From: Megascapheus bottae
Lineage: Eukaryota > Chordata > Mammalia > Rodentia > Geomyidae
NCBI GenBank assembly: GCA_024803745.1
Contig: JANJXV010000154.1
Span: 620,001 to 684,000, forward strand
Length of the DNA stretch: 64,000 nucleotides
Direction of reading: 5' to 3'
The notes under the pieces were generated by a model. That model made no database searches. It was not told the origin of the DNA and worked only from the letters and a program-made list of their open reading frames with translations. Positions 57,886 through 64,000 of the stretch are shown here, piece by piece; within the stretch, counting starts at the first letter, position 1; each line of letters begins with the position of its first letter. The position numbers and the translations under genes are program-made.

Positions 57886-57982
57886 TTCTCATTTTATTTT
57901 GTTTCACAGTGATTTCTACAGAGAAATCTAACTTTAACTCTACTGCCACATAGAATTCATCATATCACCCTATGATTCTTGG

Positions 57983-58152
57983 TGCCGGGGGTTTGGGCTA
58001 GCATGCACAAAGACCTGGTTCAGTTCCTTGGTACTACATACAAAGAAAAAGCCAGAAGTGGTGCTATGACTCAAGAAGTAGAGAGCTAGCCTTGAGAAAA
58101 CCCAAGGACCATGCTCAGGCCCTGAGACCAAGCATAGGCTTGGGAAAAGAAA
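57983..58152 (+). repeat. ID-like SINE dimer (copy B)
   Basis: Partner of 24,098-24,268. Confidence 0.8.
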
Positions 58153-58297
58153 ATGATTCTTGATTCATTCACAAAGAATTCCATAGGTTCCACACAGGAT
58201 TTAGGGTAACTAAGAATATTATTGCTCAGTACATCACAACATGAACTTACCAATGGGGCTCAGGCTCCAACATCAATATGAAGATGCATTCACTCAC

Positions 58298-58387
58298 CTG
58301 TGATATTCTTGTCAGAGGAATTTCCTATCCAGAGTTCTGCACAGTGCTCTAGCTTGTCAATTAATACAGGTTTGGGAACACAGGGCC
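58298..58387 (-). CDS. KRAB-b-type exon, copy B
   Basis: 90 nt, apparently identical to the copy A exon at 24,413-24,502, with the same acceptor and donor. Phase 1 on both sides. Confidence 0.8.
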
Positions 58388-58562
58388 CTGTAAATTAGAA
58401 ACTGTAGAGAATTATTGCTTATGCTGTGTCATCATTGCTTTAAGTTCGCAGACATCCTACTCACAAGTTATCTAATAAATCTTTTCTCTCATTTCTCACT
58501 GGCTCCATGGTTGACTTTTCCCCAGCTCTGGATTCATTTTGTATGGCATAAACTTAGCTGTC

Positions 58563-58800
58563 TTGCTCAAGGCTAGAAAAATACCAGTTTGAGTCCCAGC
58601 TCCACTTACATGCATAGGTCTTCATGCATGCTAGGCAAGCACTCAACCACAAAGTCAAACTCTTGACACTCCACTAACATTTTTGAGGGGTTACTTGGAG
58701 GTATAGAGTTTCATGGCAATTTTTATGCCATTGCTGGCTTCAAATTAGAATTCTTAGATTTCTTCCTCCTGAATATTTTAAGATTACAGGCATGAAACAT
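58563..58800 (-). repeat. Mosaic SINE (copy B)
   Basis: Partner of 24,678-24,915, inside the intron between the KRAB exons. Confidence 0.65.
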
Positions 58801-59064
58801 TGCACCTAGTGCCAGGTTTCCATTATAAACTCACTGTTTAGTGATTTGTAGATCCTATTTCCAATAATGATATATATTCTATTCTGGATGGTTTATCCAC
58901 TTACAATTACTGTGTAAGTTTGGAATGTCGTCTCCATTAGAGAAAACATAATTTAGAACTGTTGTCAAAGTATCCTGAAGGTATCCTGAAGAATGAGTAC
59001 AAAATTACCTTAGGTTTTCTTTAGAAAGTAATGATACTTCTCAGGGCCTGGAATCTTTCATTTA

Positions 59065-59304
<240 letters not shown>

Positions 59305-59400
59305 TTAGCACTGAGTTATAAACACACAATGTCTGGAATTTTATTCTTTTTTTGTTGGAATTGTATTCCTTTACTTAAATCTTTAGACTTACATGAAATA

Positions 59401-59600
59401 TTGACCTGAAAAGCTTAGGGATGGTGCCTAGGCCCAGACTTCAAGTCCCAAGACCCACAAAAAAATAACAAGGTAAGCCAGGTGTTGGTGGCTCACGCCT
59501 GTCATCCTAGCTACTCAGGAGACTGAGATCTGAGGACCATGGTTTCAAAGCCAGCCTGGCACAAAATTCCATGAGACTCCTTTCCAATTACCCACCATAA
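59401..59600 (+). repeat. Two SINE parts (copy B)
   Basis: Partner of 25,516-25,715. Confidence 0.85.
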
Positions 59601-59859
59601 AATGTTTAATGGCTTGTGGCATATCATGGTAGAGCAATTGTGGTATCGACAGAAATAAGTCGGGGGAGTAGATTTAGGTTATAAATGGAATTATTCCATT
59701 GAAAAGGAACTACATTATATGATGACATATGCTGATACTGAGAGAATATTGCAAAATCTTATGGTATCAAGTAATAATACTGTGAAGTACACCCAGAATG
59801 TTAATGTTCTATGTCTGGCATAATAATCACTTGGGGAAGAAACTATTTTTTCTTTTTTT

Positions 59860-60100
59860 TTTGGCTGGGGGATTTGTAAGGCTTGAACTCTGGGCTTGGG
59901 CACTGTTCCTGAGCTCTTCAACTCAAGGCTACCACCCTACCTATAAAGCCACAGTGCCATTTCCCATATTCTAGTGGTTAACTGTCGATGAGAGTCTCAT
60001 AGACTTTCTAATGCCCAGGCTGGCTTTGAACCAAATCTTTAGATATCAGCCTGATATCTGAGTAGCTAGGATTACAGGTAGAATTCACTGCACCTGGCAA
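59860..60100 (-). repeat. Composite SINE (copy B)
   Basis: Partner of 25,955-26,205. Confidence 0.85.
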
Positions 60101-61079
60101 GAAATTTATTTCTTGCTGTTTTATACTACAAATTTACTGTATGTTTTACTTTTTCAAAAAGACTGAGGATGACCTTTGTTCTGTATATGATGGGAAGAGG
60201 GGTAGGGAGCTGTGAGCAGAACAACTGAGGGGCAATACTCAGGGTAGGACAACAGCCTTAAACTAAAGAGCTCACGGCCCAAGGTCCAAGCCCCATGACT
60301 TTCCCCAGTACCCCACAAAAAAAGGGAAAAAAATTGGAGATTGGAGAGGATTTTCTAAAAAGAATATATAGAAATTGTAGTTCAAAATGTAGAAAGAAGT
60401 TCAATATTAACAGTCATGAGAAAAATTAAAATTACAATGAAATCATTACTTTAAGTATATTAATATAAATATAGTTTTAAACAAAAAGATCCACATACAC
60501 ACACACAAACACACACACACACGCATACAAAAAAACAACTTTCAAAGTCTAACTATTACTGGGAAGGTAGTGAGAAGAAGTAGAACTTTGGAATAGTTCT
60601 GCAAGGAATATAAAACAATCAAAAATTGCGTGGAGAGTGCTAAAAAAAGTACTAAATATAGAATTACATACAAATATGGTCCAACACTTCTATTTCTAGA
60701 TTTGTACCTAATGGAAGAGAAAGCAGAGACTAGAACAAATATGTGGAGAATCCATTCACAACTATTAATAATAATCCAAAGATAGAAATATGCAAAACAA
60801 TGCATTGAAAAGGAAGAACATTTTACTATATTTTACAGATGAATCTTGATTACAGTAAACTAAAAATACAGCAGTCATAAAGGAAGAGCTAGGGTATGTT
60901 TTCCCTTCCAGAGCTTCCAAGGATCAACAAACCCTTGGAGCCAAAAAGCACGATGGTTCCAGAGAATGGAGTAGAGAGGAACAGGAGCTGAATGTTTAAT
61001 GATTATACATGGAAGATGAAAATTGCTCTAGATGGGTAGAATGAAGAGAGAACTGTACCCTAAACAATGGTTATGTAGC
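60101..61079. other. Intergenic (copy B), SINE scrap and (CA)n
   Basis: Partner of 26,206-27,189. CA run near 60,495-60,523, shorter than in copy A. Confidence 0.5.
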
Positions 61080-61600
61080 CACACAGGATGGGACACACCT
61101 ATACTCTCTGATCTTGGGAAACTCAAGAAGGATTTCTAGCCATCCTGGATGCATGGAAAGATCTATCATAAAAACTAATGTGGAGGGGTTGGGAGTTTGG
61201 AATAGTTGTAGAGTGCTTGTATGAAGACGAAGGTTCAATTCCGCAGTACCACATACACAGAAAAAAACAGAAGTAGTGCTGTGGCTCAAGTAGAAGATCA
61301 CTAGGCTTGAGGAAAGCTGAAGGACAGTGCTTAAACCGAGTTTAAAAAAAACCCAGAAAGCTGAGCATGATGGGGTGGTGGCTCACTTCTATAATCCTAG
61401 CTACTCAGGAGGTTGAGATCTGAGGATCAGGGTTTAAAGCCATCCTGGCACAAAAAGACCTGAGACACTTATCTCCAATTTACCTTTAGAAAATGGGAAG
61501 TGGGGCTTGGCTCCAGGGTAAGGTGGTAGCCTGGAGCTGAAGAGCTCAGGGATAGTGCCCAGGCTGAGTTCAAGATCTATGACCCACCAAAAAAAACCCA
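61080..61600 (+). repeat. SINE cluster (copy B)
   Basis: Partners of 27,190-27,735. Part of the ID-like element's 3' end is deleted near 61,340. Confidence 0.8.
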
Positions 61601-62037
61601 AAAAACAAAAGATAAGATGGAAAAAATTGGATTCTGTGAATTTTATCAGGCATATAAATGTCTTTTTTTACGGTTGAAATAACAAATTGTTTGGAAAAAA
61701 GTTTTTACCTAGAAATGTACACTACAAATGGAATTAACAACAAACACAAAATATGCAAAAGATACAAATTATCACAATATGGGTATCCTGCTTCTGTATC
61801 TTTCACTGACTCTTGTTCAAATGAGTCACATATTCTGAATCATTTCTCCCAGTCGATATATGCCACAAGTGTTAGCTTGTACTGTACTTCTTGGGAAATC
61901 AAAAGCAAATACTAAGCAAATGTGTGTTAGATTTTGTCAACAGTGATATTTCAAATATAAATCCCTACTCATTGCATTATTTAATATCAATGCCGGAATC
62001 TAACTTACACTGGCAGAATCTTCAATCTTTTGAGAAT
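61601..62037. other. Intergenic (copy B), no gene seen
   Basis: Partner of 27,736-28,154. Confidence 0.4.
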
Positions 62038-64000
62038 CTTCAAAAGGGTGTGTAAATATTTAGGATCGTTATGTCTTCCTGGAGGAAAGATCCCTTTAGT
62101 AGTATGTAGTAACCTTCTTTGTCTTTTCTTACTAATTTTAGTTTGAAGTCTATTGTATCTGATATGAGGATGGCAACTCCAGCCTGTTTATGGGGGCAGT
62201 TAGCTTGATAGAGTTTATTCCAACCTCTCACTTTCAAAAGATGATTGTTTTGGGGTAAGATGTGTCTCTCGAAGTCAGCAGAACGATGGCTCTTGCTTTT
62301 TGATCCAACTAGACAACCTATGCCGTTTAATTGGAGAGTAAAGTCCATTGATATTGAGAGTTAGGATTGAGAGATATTTATTAGTTCCTACCATTTTTAA
62401 AAGCTTTTAGTAGGGCCTGTGTCTTGACAGTTCTTGTGGTCCTTAGATGGTATGCTGTTTAGGTGCCATTTCTTTCCCTATATTGCATTTATTTTGGTTT
62501 TCTATGTATAGAGCATCTTTGAGAATTCTCTGTAGTGTTGGTTTTGTTTCGACATATTGTTGCAGCTTTTCCCTGGAATGGAATGTTTTTATTTTTCCCT
62601 CAGTTATGAATGAGAGCTTAGCTGGCTACAGTATTCTTGGTTGGTAGTTATTTGATATAAGGGCATGACATATATGCTTCCAGTCACTTCGTGCTTGCAT
62701 GGTCTCTGCTGAGAAATCTGGGCTTATTCTGATTGGTTTGCCTTTGTAGGTTACTGATCCCTTTTCCCTGGCTGCCTTTAGGATCTTTCCTTTCGTTTCT
62801 ATTGATCCTGTTCGGATCACAATGTGCGGTGCGATGTTCTTTTCTGGTCAGGTCTGTTTGGGGTTCTAAAAGCTTCTCCTATCTGGATGGGCCTGGCCCT
62901 TCTGGATATTTGGGAAATTCTCTGAGATGATTCCCTGAAGTATATTTCCAATACCATTGACCTCTTTCTCCACGCCCTCCTCAATACCAACTAGCCTTAA
63001 ATTAGGCTTCCTAATTGTATCTTGGACCTCCTGAAGCGCTCTCTCATATTTCCTAGATTTGGATTGACTCATTTTCTGTTCTTTATAATACCTAAATTAT
63101 CTTCAGCCACGGAAATTCTCTCCTCTGCAATGTCTAACCTGTTATCAAAGCTATCTACTTTATTTTTCATCTCCCTTGCTTCTAATTGCTCACTTTTGAT
63201 GCCTTGCATCCCTTGTTTTAGATCATGTATGGATTTCTTTATCTCCTTGATTTCCTTTTGAGTGGTAAGCTCAGTAGCTTTATTTTCTTTGGACATTTGC
63301 TGGAGTTTGGTCACGTTTTTATTTCTGGATTCTTTGAATTCATCCATCTTTCTTTGAAAAACCTTTATTATGGCCTCCTTTATGGCTTCTTCTTTTTCAC
63401 TTATCACCTTGTTTTTGCTTTCCTCTTGTTCAGGTATGGCTTCCTCCATTATCTCTTTCTTTATATTTTCACATTTTTCATTAATGATGTTTATCAATTG
63501 CATTTGTGTAGCACTTGGAAGACTCTCCTCTAGGTTCGCCAGTGACTGTTCCATTGTCTGTTTACATTGGGTGGGGGATGTTGTTTCTTGATTTGACATT
63601 TTTCTTGAGTTTCTTGTTCTGCCTATTTGAAAATGGGAGCAAGATTACTACTAAATACGATTATAGTTTTTCAGATATAACCAACCTAGACCTCTGTAGC
63701 TGGCAGACACTAGATGTTCACAAGTTTTGATTGGTATTATCACTCTTTCTTTTTGTGCACTTACAGACCAGCCTAATACAACCACTGATAAGCGATTTAT
63801 ACCCAAAACAATAAGCCTCTCAATCCAATCTCTATTGTCTTTAAGTCCATCTGAGCCTAGAGAATAATTAACCACCTACATATACAATATTGCTCAACAG
63901 CCATCAAGTGTAGATCCGTGCAGTATAATGGTTGAAAGACGAGCAGAGGTCCAGAGATAGAAAAAAAGAATGAGAGAGGTCAGGGGAGGTGCAAGAGGAT
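62038..64000 (-). mobile_element. L1 5' half (copy B, runs off the window)
   Basis: Partner of 28,155-30,118. The ORF2 start is at 62,040-62,348. ORF1 is in pieces at 63,069-63,599 (coiled coil, 'MSNQETTSPTQCKQTMEQ') and 62,626-63,072 (C-terminal part, frameshifted). It lacks the TAG of copy A near the joint but has its own frame breaks near 62,825 and 62,895. Confidence 0.75.

Larger units (their letters stand above)
56286..58297 (-). other. Intron region, copy B
   Basis: Partner of 22,386-24,412. Its acceptor is mutated, so splicing would need a cryptic site. Confidence 0.7.

Overview
The window looks like a piece of nuclear genome from a rodent. It has no prokaryotic gene layout. Most of it is decayed SINEs, LINE-1 (L1) fragments and microsatellites, with a few spliced exons between them. 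The SINEs come in two linked forms: a tRNA-derived ID-like monomer, and a 7SL/Alu-like left part joined to an ID-like right part. From memory, ID-type composite SINEs of this kind fit the geomyoid rodents (kangaroo rats, pocket mice, pocket gophers). That placement is an inference, not a search result.

The main structural fact is a direct tandem segmental duplication. Bases 1 to about 30,120 (copy A) recur in the same order and orientation at about 34,441 to 64,000 (copy B), where the window cuts copy B off. The offset starts near 34,440 and drifts to about 33,880. The drift comes mostly from one 582-bp deletion in copy B and from microsatellite length changes. Aligned stretches differ at roughly one to a few positions per hundred bases by eye, so the duplication is fairly recent.

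Each copy carries, in order on the plus-strand map: (1) nested L1 3' ends and SINEs (A 1-8,700); (2) a broken minus-strand relic of a RalGDS-type Ras-family exchange factor gene (A about 9,100-11,870); (3) a less repetitive stretch with weak exon-like pieces (A 14,030-18,330); (4) a head-to-head L1 pair and a long CT tract (A 18,945-19,985); (5) a minus-strand KRAB zinc-finger gene with a 127-nt KRAB-A exon, a 90-nt KRAB-b exon and a final exon holding a spacer and nine finger units (A 20,158-25,392); and (6) the 5' half of an L1 with 5' UTR, ORF1 and the start of ORF2 (A 28,155 to about 30,250). The stretch at 30,120-34,440 is seen once. It holds an inverted, older partial copy of the RalGDS-like 5' region (31,070-31,680) and a 5'-truncated L1 (31,680-33,978).

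The zinc-finger pair is the most informative locus. In both copies two adjacent stop codons separate the KRAB/spacer reading frame from the fingers, so neither copy can encode a KRAB-finger protein from the obvious transcript. After duplication the two decayed differently. Copy B lost the AG of the final-exon splice acceptor, gained a 2-nt frameshift and gained a stop before the fingers, but keeps better finger ligands. Copy A keeps splice sites and spacer frame but has lost finger ligands and changed one KRAB residue. I found no complete functional gene, no CRISPR array, no RNA gene and no new defence-type system in this window.
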